From Coriolopsis trogii (Eukaryota > Basidiomycota > Agaricomycetes > Polyporales > Polyporaceae), in NCBI GenBank assembly GCA_020543525.1, contig JAHYIO010000028.1, positions 744,001 through 808,000 of the forward strand: a stretch of DNA of 64,000 nt, in the 5' to 3' direction. The notes beneath the pieces are model-generated. The model was not told where the DNA came from, ran no database searches, and saw nothing but the letters and a program-made list of their open reading frames with translations. Shown here in pieces: positions 11,760 to 22,046 of the stretch; the stretch's first letter is position 1; each line of letters begins with the position of its first letter. Made by a program: the position numbers and the translations under genes.

Positions 11760-13148
11760 CGCACGACGCACGTTGGACAGGGTTCACCCCCTCTCCGCGT
11801 TTCCATAAGATCAGATCGTCTTTCCTCCGAGTCTTTGTTTATATTCCTTCCTGCGAAGATTTCCCCCTCCTCTCACATTGTCGCATCGTCATTCTCGGTC
11901 ATCAGTCAAAGTTTAGTAACTCAAGTTCCCTCGCCTCGCCTCCCGCACCACACACTGTATTCATAGACGGAAATGTACAGTACGAGCATGGTCGTCCTAG
12001 TTGCACGCTACACACGCAGTAATTCATACGCAACCCCCTCACGCTCCACTCGGCGTATGAATTCATACGTCCCTTGTATGCGCACACATCAGCGGCTGAC
12101 CGACACCGTTACCGACTGCCTGCCAACAGCTGCCAAAGTCCAACTGCGCGCTGTCCGAACACGAACGTGCGCTCCGCTGCGTGCTGCACCAACATTGTAC
12201 TCCACAGCTCCCGCAGGCCGTCACAGTCAATGCCAGGAACGAACCTTCGTACGATCATCTCGAGGTAGAGTTTCATGCGACATGGATATTATGACACGGG
12301 ACCCTACTAGGCCTGTTAGCACCGCGTCCGGACCCTTCGTACTTCGTAGCGCGTGCAAACAAGATCCGGGCCCAGTTGGTCGATCACTGCACTCTCGAGC
12401 TACGTACATGACCATCCTCCTTCGGATGGGACCGGTACGTCCCGACTCGCCGTGGAGCCAGGCATATACGAGCTTCGAGCGATTCCAGGCCCTCCGCCCG
12501 ACGCCTCTGCGGGCTGCAGGGTGTCCATCGTCGCAAAGGCCGGCGCAAACGGGTACACAGGCCGTCTGCCATGGCTGAGATTGGAGCGTCTGCGAACATA
12601 CGTCACTGTTCCAACTTCCGTTCGGGTCCCAGGTGGATTACACGTGACCACGTCGGGTGCACCAGCGTCTACATTTCCATTCTCATACACCATTATCTAG
12701 CCCCTGTGCTTCCTGTAAGTGGTTTTGCACTGGACGGTAGAGAGTTACTGCCTGCAATCGGAAGTCAGGTCTCGCAGCCCCTGTGTGTCCAAGTTGGCTG
12801 TTATGCATGCGAGGGAAGTACCAGACTTATATATACGGTAGACTGATGGGACGCGTTGTGTCCGAGACACTGCCGCCATTTCTGTGCGTACGTGATGTAT
12901 GCGAGACGTAGGACCTCCTGTCAGTCGTATCCACAGGAGCCGAACGGGTGAGAGCGAATAAACGAGTATGTATTGCGAATAAGATAAAGTGTACGTCCAG
13001 AAAACCCCTCGAAGACGACGCGGACGTCAGCACAAGGGCCATACAACAACCATTCTACGGACAAGCGATACGAAGGACCTAAACAGCAGCGGAGAGTCGT
13101 CGGCGGACGAGGTATGACAGGCAGGGGCGGGGAGGAGCCTTTGAAGCT
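11760..13148. other. Intergenic region with one palindrome
   Basis: 3' regions of the convergent genes at 11054 (plus) and 13149 (minus). Apart from the palindrome at 12054-12069, nothing was recognised; ORFs are short and lack family resemblance. Confidence 0.5.
12054..12069. repeat. 16 bp perfect palindrome with a nearby half copy
   Basis: CGTATGAATTCATACG is its own reverse complement. The right-hand ten bases also occur alone at 12021-12030. It could be a dyad binding site or chance. Confidence 0.5.
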
Positions 13149-15993
13149 TCAGAAGTCGTAGCCCTCGACCTTGAAGGTGCGCCCGTACACGAGATAGCTC
13201 TCCATGATTTTCATGACCGGTTCGGGCAGGCCCATGCTCAGCAGCGAGTATTGGATCTTTGCGTGCCCGTGGATCTGGCCGAGCTTGAAGAAGCAGCGGG
13301 CGATCTGCGTTGGATACTGCCGATTCCCGTCGCCGTTAGTACAGGTTTTTTTTACGAGGACGCGAAGCAGACGTACGGTCATCTCGGCGTAATCACCCCA
13401 CTGGTACGCGGCGACGCGCACGGCGGCTTGGAGAGAACGCTGGATGTCACCTTCCTCAGCATACATATCCAGGAGCTTCGCCCATGGTTTCTGCGAGTAG
13501 CGCGGGGTATCAAGACAGCGTTGGTATGCCTCCTTCGCCTCCTCCTTGTGGTGCAGACGGATGCCGAGGTCGCCCAGGATCTCCCACTCTAGACCAGTCT
13601 TACGATACGCAACGTGCTGTGTCTTGAAGTGGGCCACTTCGGCGCGGAAGATAGTCCACACCCGAAGATCCTGTGACCCGTCGCTGTTGTAAGGCCTCGC
13701 CCAATACGCATACAGCGCCCCGTTCAACCATCACGCACCTCGTATAGAACCATAAACAGATTGTCCAGCCACCGCTCACACAGACGCTTGTTGCTGAACG
13801 AGAACGGCTCCTGCGACGGTGCCTGCGCGTTGTCGCCCTCCTGCCTCTCGGCCAGCTGCACAGGCTTCTCGAGCGAGTCCCCTGCGCTCACGCTCTCGCC
13901 CACACCGTTCTCCTTGACGCCCTCGGTTGCAGTCCCGTTCGCAGCCTTCTCCCTCGCGCTCTCTGTGGATATACGGATCGTGGGCAGCCCGTTAGCACCC
14001 GCAGCAACCGTCGCCGAGTCCCCGTCCTTGGTACCTTCGCCGTCCTCTTCGTGCGAGGACTCTGTGGGGGACGCCATCCCGCGCGTCGAGGCGTCGTCGT
14101 CTGCGGCCGCTGCCGCCTTCCCTTGAAGAGAGGCTCCGCGGCTCGGAGAGGAGACCGTGCCGTCTTCGTGGACAACCTTCGTCGCGGATGCAGATTGCGG
14201 CTGGGCTTCGCTCTGGGCTTTCTGCATCCGGTACTCTTCTTCCATGACAAAGACGGAGCTCCTCGTCTTCAGAAGCTCGTCCCAGCCGATTTGTGAGACC
14301 AGTCGGGTGAGGAGGGAGTACGCGCGCGACCATGTCCCACGAAGACCCGGTGCCGGAAGGCGCAGGAGTGCTGGGTCAGCCTGTCGGGAGATGACGGGAC
14401 GGTCAGGTAGCTGGACGAGGAGCAGCTCAATGACACGCTCACCTCATCGTCTTCGGTTTTGACGCGCTCCGGGAGGATCTCAATGATAGTCGCCTTCGCT
14501 GGAAGGTGTATGCGCGCTGGCGTAAGATTCCGGTGGGCATCGCGGCCATTGTAGGTGAACATGGGACATGAGTTGAGGGTGAGCAGCGCCTATGCGTCGG
14601 GTTTTCAGCGTCAGGTACGGTCACGTCGGAGGCAAGCACCACCTACGTTCTCGTATTGACCTAGGTCGATATAGCACTCGGTGAGTTTTTCCCATGTTAC
14701 GAACTCACTCGGCGCGCAGTTGACAGCTTGACGCGCGAGCTTCAACGCCCATTCGTGCTTCCCTTTGGAACGAAGATACTCGCATTGCACGTGGAGGAGG
14801 GTGTAGGATTGTGGTGTCTGCTTGATAGCAGACGCCATTATTTGGACTGCCTTCACCTCCTCGTCTGAACCGTGCTGCGTGAGATTTGGAAGCGGAGGAG
14901 AAGACGAAGACGTACTCATCCCAAGATAACTTCTCGCCAGCAACGAAGCAACTTCGGGTTCCTTCGCGGTAATCTTCTCGAAGAGGTTGGCAGCGTACTG
15001 ATACCGGCCGCTGTCCCCAAAGTACTTGATGATAGCCGCCGTCAGATGGTTGGACACAACCGTAGCCACCTGTATTTCTGGGTCCGAGCCAACTTGCCAA
15101 CCTACAGAAGAAGCCTATATGTGATGGGGAAGTTGGTGTCATAGAACAATAATGCTATACCTTTCATGAAGAGCGCTTCGGCTGCTTGCAGGAAGCGAAG
15201 TTCGCCCTCAGGGTTGGTGATAGGGTCGAGTTTACGGTACGCCTCCAACCAGTAGGTAGGATCATCAGAGTACAATATAGCACGAAGAAGGGCGGAGAGG
15301 AACGTCTCCTGCCAGATTTCGGGAGTTGCTTCATGCCTGAGGCTGCTTGAGGCCTCCATTCAAGTATCGACTGGGGAGTACGCACCTCTCACCGCGCAAG
15401 TCCACGACATACGCCTGCACCCCTCCAGGAATCTTAACGTCCACGCGTACGTCCACACGCGAGAACGCGTTGAAGCAGCTACGGAGGGAGGTTGGCAGGC
15501 GAGACACAGGCGTCATAGGATGCATACTCACCAATAACATCCATTCTTCACCTTCCATGACGTCCCCTTCGTGAACCAGCCAGAGTCATCCTCAATGTTG
15601 TAGGTTAGGGAGTTGATGTATGCTGCCAATGATGCCGAGGAGGATGCATCGACCCCAGAGACATAGTGGTACGAGCCGAGCTGTTACGGAACGGTAGGCG
15701 GTGGCGTACCTGACCATGAGGAAAGCACTCACGTCTCGTTGACCGCTCCGCCCGCTCGTTTTGACAACGTGTACAAGATCAGGTGGTCCGAGTTCGCGGA
15801 ATGTTGCTGCGGAACTAAGTTGAGCAGGGACGGAGAAATGGAGGAGATAGCGACTGACATAGACTCTCCGTCCGTGCGGTCAGAGACTCTGTGAGGTCGA
15901 CCTGAACAGGGTTCGTGAGCGTTCAGGGAATGCGCTGGCAGATGGACACACTTCGAATAACTCCGGGACGTCCTTGAAGGCGGCGTCGGCCAT
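13149..15993 (-). CDS. ChAPs family protein (exomer subunit, Bch1/Bud7/Chs6-like)
   Basis: Exomer with Chs5 and Arf1 exports selected cargo, such as chitin synthase Chs3, from the trans-Golgi network. Eleven exons: 15993-15952, 15901-15859, 15806-15733, 15680-15532, 15478-15386, 15342-15161, 15101-14647, 14589-14443, 14380-13739, 13670-13377, 13316-13149. Lengths sum to 762 residues plus stop. Family landmarks: LGPPDLVHVVKTSG near the N-terminus, YHYVSGVD, TPR-like helices around EYLRSKGKHEWALKLARQAV, LTLNSCPMFTYNGRDAH, LPAPGLRGTWSRAYSLLTR, and the C-terminal VYGRTFKVEGYDF. A Ser/Ala/Glu-rich spacer of about 120 residues separates TPR blocks and is probably disordered. Yeast has four paralogues; only one is in this window. 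It diverges from aspartate kinase. Confidence 0.93.
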
Positions 15994-16309
15994 GCTCGTC
16001 GGGAGGCCGTTCGAGGCAAGCAGAGGTATACGCGATGTCCAGAAAGCAGGGATGATACCGACGTGTGTGGTCCACCTAGCAGCGCGTCTACTTACACAGC
16101 TTTCTTACCGGTCTATAGGTGACGTTTACTGGGTAACTGCGGGGTTATTGGACATTATTGATGTCGACTGCTGGCGTCTACAAGTGCTAGTAATGCTTCA
16201 GTCAAATTCAAGTCAAGACTGGGCGCCATGTCTCTTCCGAGTGGTACCTGCTGCAAGCACTCATGGTCTTCCCTTGAACGCAATCCAATCTCCCGATTCT
16301 CGTCATTGA

Positions 16310-16322
16310 CCCCCCCCCCCCC
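16310..16322. repeat. Homopolymer run of 13 C
   Basis: Thirteen consecutive C bases directly visible. Length is likely to vary between reads or strains. Confidence 0.9.
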
Positions 16323-16537
16323 TCCGCTCTGCGTAATCCTCACTCGTGGCTAATACGGATGCTTCTTTAGAAGCGACTCAATGTATTCTCGGAAACACTC
16401 GTTCCGCGTGAAGCCCACTCCCTGCCCACTCCGACCCTGAAAAGTCCTCCAGGCAACCCGTTTGCATCCTCGAAGTCAAGTGCTCACAGACACGCTCGGG
16501 AGAGTTCGCATATAGGTGCGTTTAACGTGGCGCCATG

Positions 16538-16543
16538 GAGTCA
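16538..16543 (-). promoter_or_regulatory. Possible Gcn4/CPC1 site (TGACTC on minus strand)
   Basis: GAGTCA on the plus strand, about 100 bp before the aspartate kinase start. The site matches the core of general amino-acid control elements. Confidence 0.4.
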
Positions 16544-16576
16544 AGCCATTTTCTGGATTCGTGCTAAGTGGGGGTC

Positions 16577-16582
16577 GAGTCA
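16577..16582 (-). promoter_or_regulatory. Second possible Gcn4/CPC1 site
   Basis: A second GAGTCA 39 bp downstream of the first and about 15 bp before the TATA-like sequence. Yeast HOM3 is under Gcn4 control, so a pair here is plausible. Confidence 0.4.
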
Positions 16583-16643
16583 TTCGCGCCTCAACTTTTT
16601 ATACGCCATAGACGGTCCTCCAACCTCGTCAGCCACCCCAGCC

Positions 16644-18951
16644 ATGTCCGCCGCATCCACTCCCTCTTCCACATCCGCGTCTTCATCGCGCTCACCCTCC
16701 ATCTCATCGAGTGCACCCCGTACACCCCCGAACATGCACCAAAACACCATCGATCCTGCGGCGAAGTGGCTGGTCCAGAAGTATGGGGGTACAAGTGTAG
16801 GGAAGTTTGCCACCCAGATCGCAGAGAAGATCATACCGTACGTCTTGACATTCGTTAGGTATACTCGCGCGCGTGTAAACTGACTCGGGGTCGTTGTCTG
16901 CAATATTAGTGAGTATCTGGACCAACACAAGGTAGCCATCGTCTGTTCGGCCCGCTCGGGGTCCACAAAAGCCCTCGGAACCACCAACTTACTACTCAGA
17001 GCAGCCGGAGAGGCCCTCAAACGCTCAGACAGTGTCTCGGAGACACCAGGGACGATGTCTCCTGGGGGTGTCTTTACGAGGCTCACCCAGTATCAGTCTC
17101 CCTTCACAAGCCCGGGGAAGACATCGCCCAAGTCAGAGTCGATCGCGCTGTCCCTTGGAATGACCTCTATCCCCCAGGCGGCACCCTCATTCAACACCAC
17201 AGTCGATGTCATCCGCTCTGAACACATCCATGCTGCCCGTTCGTCCATTCGGAACCCCGAGATCCTGAAAGAGCTTGAAGGAGAGATTGACCGGGATTGT
17301 GATGCCCTGAGGTCGTTCCTGTTTGCCACCCAGGTAAGGTCCCATATTCTATCTGTTAGGAACCATCTGCCCATTATGTCCATCGCGATGCAAGGTTATA
17401 GACGAGATTTCGCCGAGATCAAGAGACAGTATCATCGGGTTCGGAGAACGTCTTGGATGCAAAGTCATGACGGCTGTACTCCGGGACAGAGTGAGTAGTG
17501 CGAATTTGTCCGCTATCGCTTCAGCTAATACGCATGGCGCAGAACATCGACGCGGAGTTTGTCAGTTTAGAGAACGTCATACCTTTGGCCGAGGGGGAGA
17601 ACTTTGCAGACTCAGACACCCTTGGGCAAGACTTTTACGATCGCGTTGCAGACTTGGTCGCAGATAGGATTAAACAGTGTGGCAATCGCGTACCTGTAGT
17701 GACAGGTAAGCTCACACGTCCGGTCGTGAAGGTGCACTCTGATGATTGTCAAAGGGTTCTTCGGTCCTGTGCCTGGGTCTCTTCTCAGGCAGGTTGGGCG
17801 TGGATACACCGATCTCCTTGCAGCGCTCCTGGCGGCCGGGCTCGGTGCCTCGGAATTACAGATCTGGAAAGAGGTCGACGGGATTTTCACCGCAGACCCG
17901 CGCAAGGTCCCAACCGCGCGGCTCATCCCGATTATCTCCCCGGAGGAGGCGGCTGAGTTGACGTACTACGGAAGCGAGGTCGTTCACCCCTTCACGATGG
18001 ACCAGGTACGTACACATGGCCGCAATCGCCGGCGGGCAACTGGGCGGCCTGGAACTCATAGGCACATGCGCAGGTCATCCGAAGGAAGATCCCCATTCGC
18101 ATCAAGAATGTCGAGAATCCCAAGGGCGGCGGCACCGTGATTCATCCAGACCCCGACTTTGACGCCAGCGCGCTTGTCAACGGGACAGACACGTATCCCC
18201 CCGTCATTCCTACGACGTCCAGCACAAAGGCATTCGTGCCTTTCGCGTCTCCGTCCTCACCGACGGTTGACAAGTACAGTCAGATGCGACAGCCCACAGC
18301 GGTGACCATCAAGGAGCACATTATTGTATTGAACGTCAACTCGAACAGGAAGAACGTCTCTCACGGATTCCTCGCTACCATCTTTGGCACGCTGGACCGC
18401 TACGGCGTGGTGGTGGACCTTATCTCTACCAGTGAGGTGTACGTCAGTATGGCTATCGAGGAGAACCTGGACAAAAAGGTGCTTGACCGCGTTGTGCGGG
18501 AGCTCAAGAAAAGCGGCACGGTACGTTGCCCATTCCCACTGTCGACACGCGCACGAGGGAAGCGCAGTCGCTGACCGTCCGTCCTGACAGGTCACCGTCA
18601 GCCGCGATATGGCCATCCTCTCCCTGGTCGGGAAGTCGATGCGCAACATGATCGGTATCTCTGGGCGCATGTTCACCACGCTCGGGCAAGGGAACGTGAA
18701 CATCGAGATGATCAGCCAGGGCGCGAACGAGATCAACATCTCGTGCGTCATCGACGGGCGCGACGCCGTCAAGGCCCTGAACCTCATTCACCAGAGTTGC
18801 CTGCAGATCAAGCCCGAGGGGGAACGAGGGAGAGGTGCGTGTCCGGCTCGTGTCGCCCATTTGTCTTCCATTCAGTCGTCACTTACGACACGGCTTCTCG
18901 CACGCTATGACTGACTGCCCTTTACCCTCAGTCGGCCCCTGGCTGTTCTGA
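16644..18951 (+). CDS. HOM3: Aspartate kinase (aspartokinase)
   Basis: First step of the aspartate family (threonine, methionine): ATP-dependent phosphorylation of L-aspartate. Eight exons: 16644-16837, 16910-17333, 17395-17490, 17543-17705, 17755-18005, 18074-18520, 18591-18834, 18932-18951, giving 612 residues. The kinase signature KYGGTSVG lies at residues 46-53. Downstream are SARSGSTKALGTTNLLL, FGERLGCK, GRGYTDLLAALLAAG and WKEVDGIFTADPR. Two C-terminal ACT domains follow (from TAVTIKEHIIVLNV and from SRDMAILSLVGKSM), which bind threonine as feedback inhibitor in fungal enzymes. The last exon is only 20 nt and encodes VGPWLF. The start could instead be Met31. Two TGACTC elements upstream suggest amino-acid starvation control. 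Confidence 0.97.
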
Positions 18952-20607
18952 TCCCGAATGCGTGCGGAGGGGGTTCATTTGAGCTTGGAGACACTGTAAA
19001 GCTTGCGAGGGCTAGTCTCTTACGTGCGTTGAGTCCGGCGTGCGTGTCTACGCGCGTATGCGTGAGAAGTAAGACAAATCAGAATTTTTCTCGTTAACGT
19101 CGCCAGGTGGGATGCAAGGGCTCGTCACTGGCAGCCACTCGTGGACGTGCTGCTTTGAGCCTGAAGCTTAAGCTTGGGTTGTTGGTCAGAACCGGTCTCG
19201 TAAGATACCGCCGTACCCTCGGACCTTGAAGTGCTGCCCTGTGCTGCCCCCTTCTTGGTACTTCGCTGCTGGCAGAAGCTTGTTGTGTGCGTTTAGCGGA
19301 GGAATGCGAGTGCCTTGCCAAGGGCGTCACTAAATCAATGACGAGCCAGTTGTGACTGCAGGCCTTGATATTTGTCTCTTATCCTACCGAGATGGTGAGT
19401 AAAGTCATCCTCGTGCTTTCCCATACTGGACTCACCTGCCACAGGTGTTGCGCCTGGGCGCGATGCTTTGCAGTGACTTGGCCAGCTTGACGCTGTCGAA
19501 CCGGATTCAAGCATCCATACATTCGATGACTGACAGTTTCAATCCGTGCATATAGATCCAGCTCGCTTGCGCGATGAAACATACCATGGACGAGCGAACA
19601 CGAGGCCCACGCCCACGTCCATGTGCCGTCACCACAGCCACCGCGCACTCGGTCAGTACAAGTTCCCTAGCCGGCGACGGAGGCACGTACTTGCAGCTAG
19701 GCAATGCCACGACACGTACCGTCCTCGCTGCACTCATTTCCGGGGCTCTGGTTCTAAGCGATGGGAAACCTCAGCAAGGAGCGGTGCATGCGTACGAGCA
19801 GACGCACCGCCGGGTGCCTTGACCGGTCCCGCCTGCGCCCTGCACACGCGCGGCATGTTCCATTCGGGCCTATTGCTATTGCTGCCCCTGTCGTCTTCCC
19901 AGCTTCCTTGCCCGCTTGGACGCTGGGATCCGTTGTGGGTGACCGGCGCCCTGTCAGACTCGGTGTGCCTGGCTCGCCTGCAAGATCTGTCCGCCGGAGC
20001 GTGCCCGCGGCGTGGTGGGCGAACTCTGTCGGATGGAGCCGTCGCCCGGGATCGTCAACAAGCGTGAACGGGGACGGGGTTTTGCAAGCGAGAGGGGGCC
20101 TTGCTGCGTCATATGCATGCAGTGCAGCGTGCGTATGACGACCGGCGAAGGTTCGCACTGACAGCCTGGAAGACCACCGGGCTGGGCGTGCCCTGATCCG
20201 GCGGGATTCAGATTGTGGCCGTGGATAGCATCTGTATGCCCCGCAGTGCCAGTGTCCATCACATAGGCGGAGATGTCACTAATTTGTGTTGAGATTGATT
20301 CGCCAGCTCGATGATTCGGTCACTCAAAATCATGGTGTGGTCCGGGCCTGGTTTTTGGCTCAGTATTCATAGATGTATCTCCTTTCTGCGCTGAGGTGTG
20401 GCTGTATATATTGCAGAACCCTGTAGGTCCAAGGACAATACGCAAGGGTGAGCGTACCGATTGCAGATGTCTGTGCCTTCAGCGATGTCGACAAGAATAC
20501 GTATGTTTTCCAAGAAGATGTGGTCGAAAGAGTGTTCTCCTGGAGAAAACGGGGACGCACCTGTGTCGCACGACACTACTATAGCCTATGTTTTCTTTCA
20601 CATGTAT
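18952..20607. other. Intergenic region between aspartate kinase and tRNA-Arg
   Basis: 1.65 kb with only short ORFs that resemble no family known to me. No repeat or RNA gene was found. Confidence 0.5.
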
Positions 20608-20690
20608 GGCTACCTGGCGCAATGGTAGCGCGCTTGGCTTCGATCGCCGGGCGGACCAAGCGGTTGCAGGTTCGAGTCCTGCGGTGGTCA
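20608..20690 (+). tRNA. tRNA-Arg (anticodon TCG) with 11 nt intron
   Basis: Acceptor GGCTACC pairs with GGTGGTC allowing G-U pairs; discriminator A. D-stem GCGC/GCGC encloses AATGGTA. Anticodon stem CTTGG/CCAAG has loop CTTCGA + A once an 11 nt intron (TCGCCGGGCGG) between positions 37 and 38 is removed. T-arm is GCAGG-TTCGAGT-CCTGC. Mature length is 72 nt. A T5 run two bases downstream fits a Pol III terminator. Fungal tRNA-Arg(TCG) shares the TGGCGCAATGGTAGCGCG block. Confidence 0.95.
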
Positions 20691-20692
20691 CT

Positions 20693-20697
20693 GTTTT
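20693..20697 (+). terminator. Pol III terminator of tRNA-Arg
   Basis: Five T in a row directly after the tRNA 3' end. Confidence 0.7.
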
Positions 20698-20750
20698 TGT
20701 GCTCGTCGCTGCTGTGCCCAAACCCTGCAGATCACATGACGTGCGGAGTG

Positions 20751-20824
20751 GAACCTGACTCCTCGATCCCCGCGATGCTTGTACGAGTCCCAGCGGACTC
20801 GAACCGTACTCCTCGATCCCCGCG
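20751..20824. repeat. Two diverged direct repeats, 50 bp period
   Basis: The block GAACcTgACTCCTCGATCCC and the four bases after it at 20751-20774 recur at 20801-20824 with two mismatches, exactly 50 bp apart. Weaker similarity extends about 18 bp further (GTACGAGTC versus GTACAAATC). It looks like a decayed tandem duplication. Confidence 0.7.
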
Positions 20825-21120
20825 TTACTCGTACAAATCGGGGGCGTTCCAAATGTTGCTTCCATCGCGCGCTTACCCGTCGACGCCCCGCTCCAGACAT
20901 GGGTCTCGAATTGTATAGCGCTTCCCTGTACTCCTGATGCCCGGGAGAAATGTCTGCACCGTCTGTATGCGCCCTCCGGACCTGCGAAAATATTTGTTGG
21001 GTTGAGAATCGTTGCGCTGGTAGTGGCCGACACATCTACGGTCTATGTATGCACCTAGGGGCGCGCTGGTCATCACCACACGCTATGCCGCAACCAAATA
21101 AAAACCGAAATCAGTGCGTA

Positions 21121-21167
21121 GCCGTCGGCAATCGAAGCCAAACGCGCTAACATTGCGCCAGGTAGCC
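21121..21167 (-). pseudogene. 5'-half tRNA-Arg(TCG) pseudogene, inverted relative to its source
   Basis: Read on the minus strand, the first 37 nt match the tRNA-Arg gene at 20608 with two mismatches, one changing the D-loop GG to GT and one in the anticodon stem. Similarity continues into the intron (TTGCCGACGG versus TCGCCGGGCG) and then ends, with no 3' half. Presence of intron sequence points to DNA-level duplication or a pre-tRNA source. It forms a 43 bp imperfect inverted repeat with the gene about 450 bp away. Confidence 0.85.
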
Positions 21168-22046
21168 ATGCTGATAATGCAAAGTTTATACGCTATATCC
21201 CCGTTCAATGTTTCCACCCCGAAGCTTTCGCCACTGCCTGTGCCTCCCCAAGTAATTGGAGAGGTTCTTGGACCACATGAGTTGCTCTAAGAACATACAT
21301 TTTGTCCTCGTGAGAGCTCGGAATGTGTTGTTTGACGACGCGAAGACTCACCTCCTCCATCTTCGCGCTGCTGGGAGTGACTTAGGTAAGGCGGGTTCTC
21401 ATGGAGGCTGTGTCGTACTTTGGGTGCTCCTGATAGAACGAGATTGGCCTCATGGTGGAGGAGGCTCCACCAAGGGGATCGGATGCCCAGACTAAGGTTT
21501 GTGTGTAGCTTCGGTGCCTGGCCTCCAGGCACGGCTTCCGTGAGGCCGCTTACGGGTGATAAAGTTGAGTGCAGCAGGAGAACGGGTGTCGGAAGCAGGG
21601 GAGGTGTGCACATACTTGGGCTATGCAGATACCTGGATGTTCCCGTTCTCACATGTGCACCTTGCAGCGGAGCAATCAGAGGCGATCAGCGCATGCGTAG
21701 GCTGCGGGCGCGCATGGCGGTGGCAGGAGGGGGACATTGCGGGGTGAAATACGAGGCAGACGCAGAGCACGAATGACTCGCGGGCGGTGTGTTGATGATA
21801 ATTGCTGGAGAGGGTTTGGAGGAGGTGAAATTCAATGGACCGGAGAGGGCACGGACAAGCCGCCGGAGTCGGACGAGAGGTGCCTGCTGGGCGTCTGTGC
21901 GACTGTCGCGAGAGAAGCGCCTGTATGCCCGGGTTACTTACAGCGAGCGTTCATATGTCTGTCATCTTTTCGCTCTCCGCATTTCCTCCTCCCTCCTCTT
22001 CCTCCTCTGTCCCCCTCGCACACCCCCCGCCACCCTCCCCGCATCC
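21168..22046. other. Intergenic region upstream of the G-alpha gene
   Basis: No gene recognised. The last 90 bp are CT-rich, as expected for a leader of the gene at 22047. Confidence 0.5.

Larger units (their letters stand above)
15994..16643. promoter_or_regulatory. Divergent promoter region, exomer gene / aspartate kinase
   Basis: 650 bp between the two start codons. It holds a 13-base C run (16310-16322), two TGACTC elements near the kinase gene and a TATA-like TTTTTATA at 16596-16603. Confidence 0.5.

Noticed and set aside
20780..20830. GGTTCGAGTCC on the minus strand, resembling a tRNA B box
   Set aside because: The flanks do not form a T-stem, acceptor or anticodon arm; it belongs to the 50 bp direct repeat.
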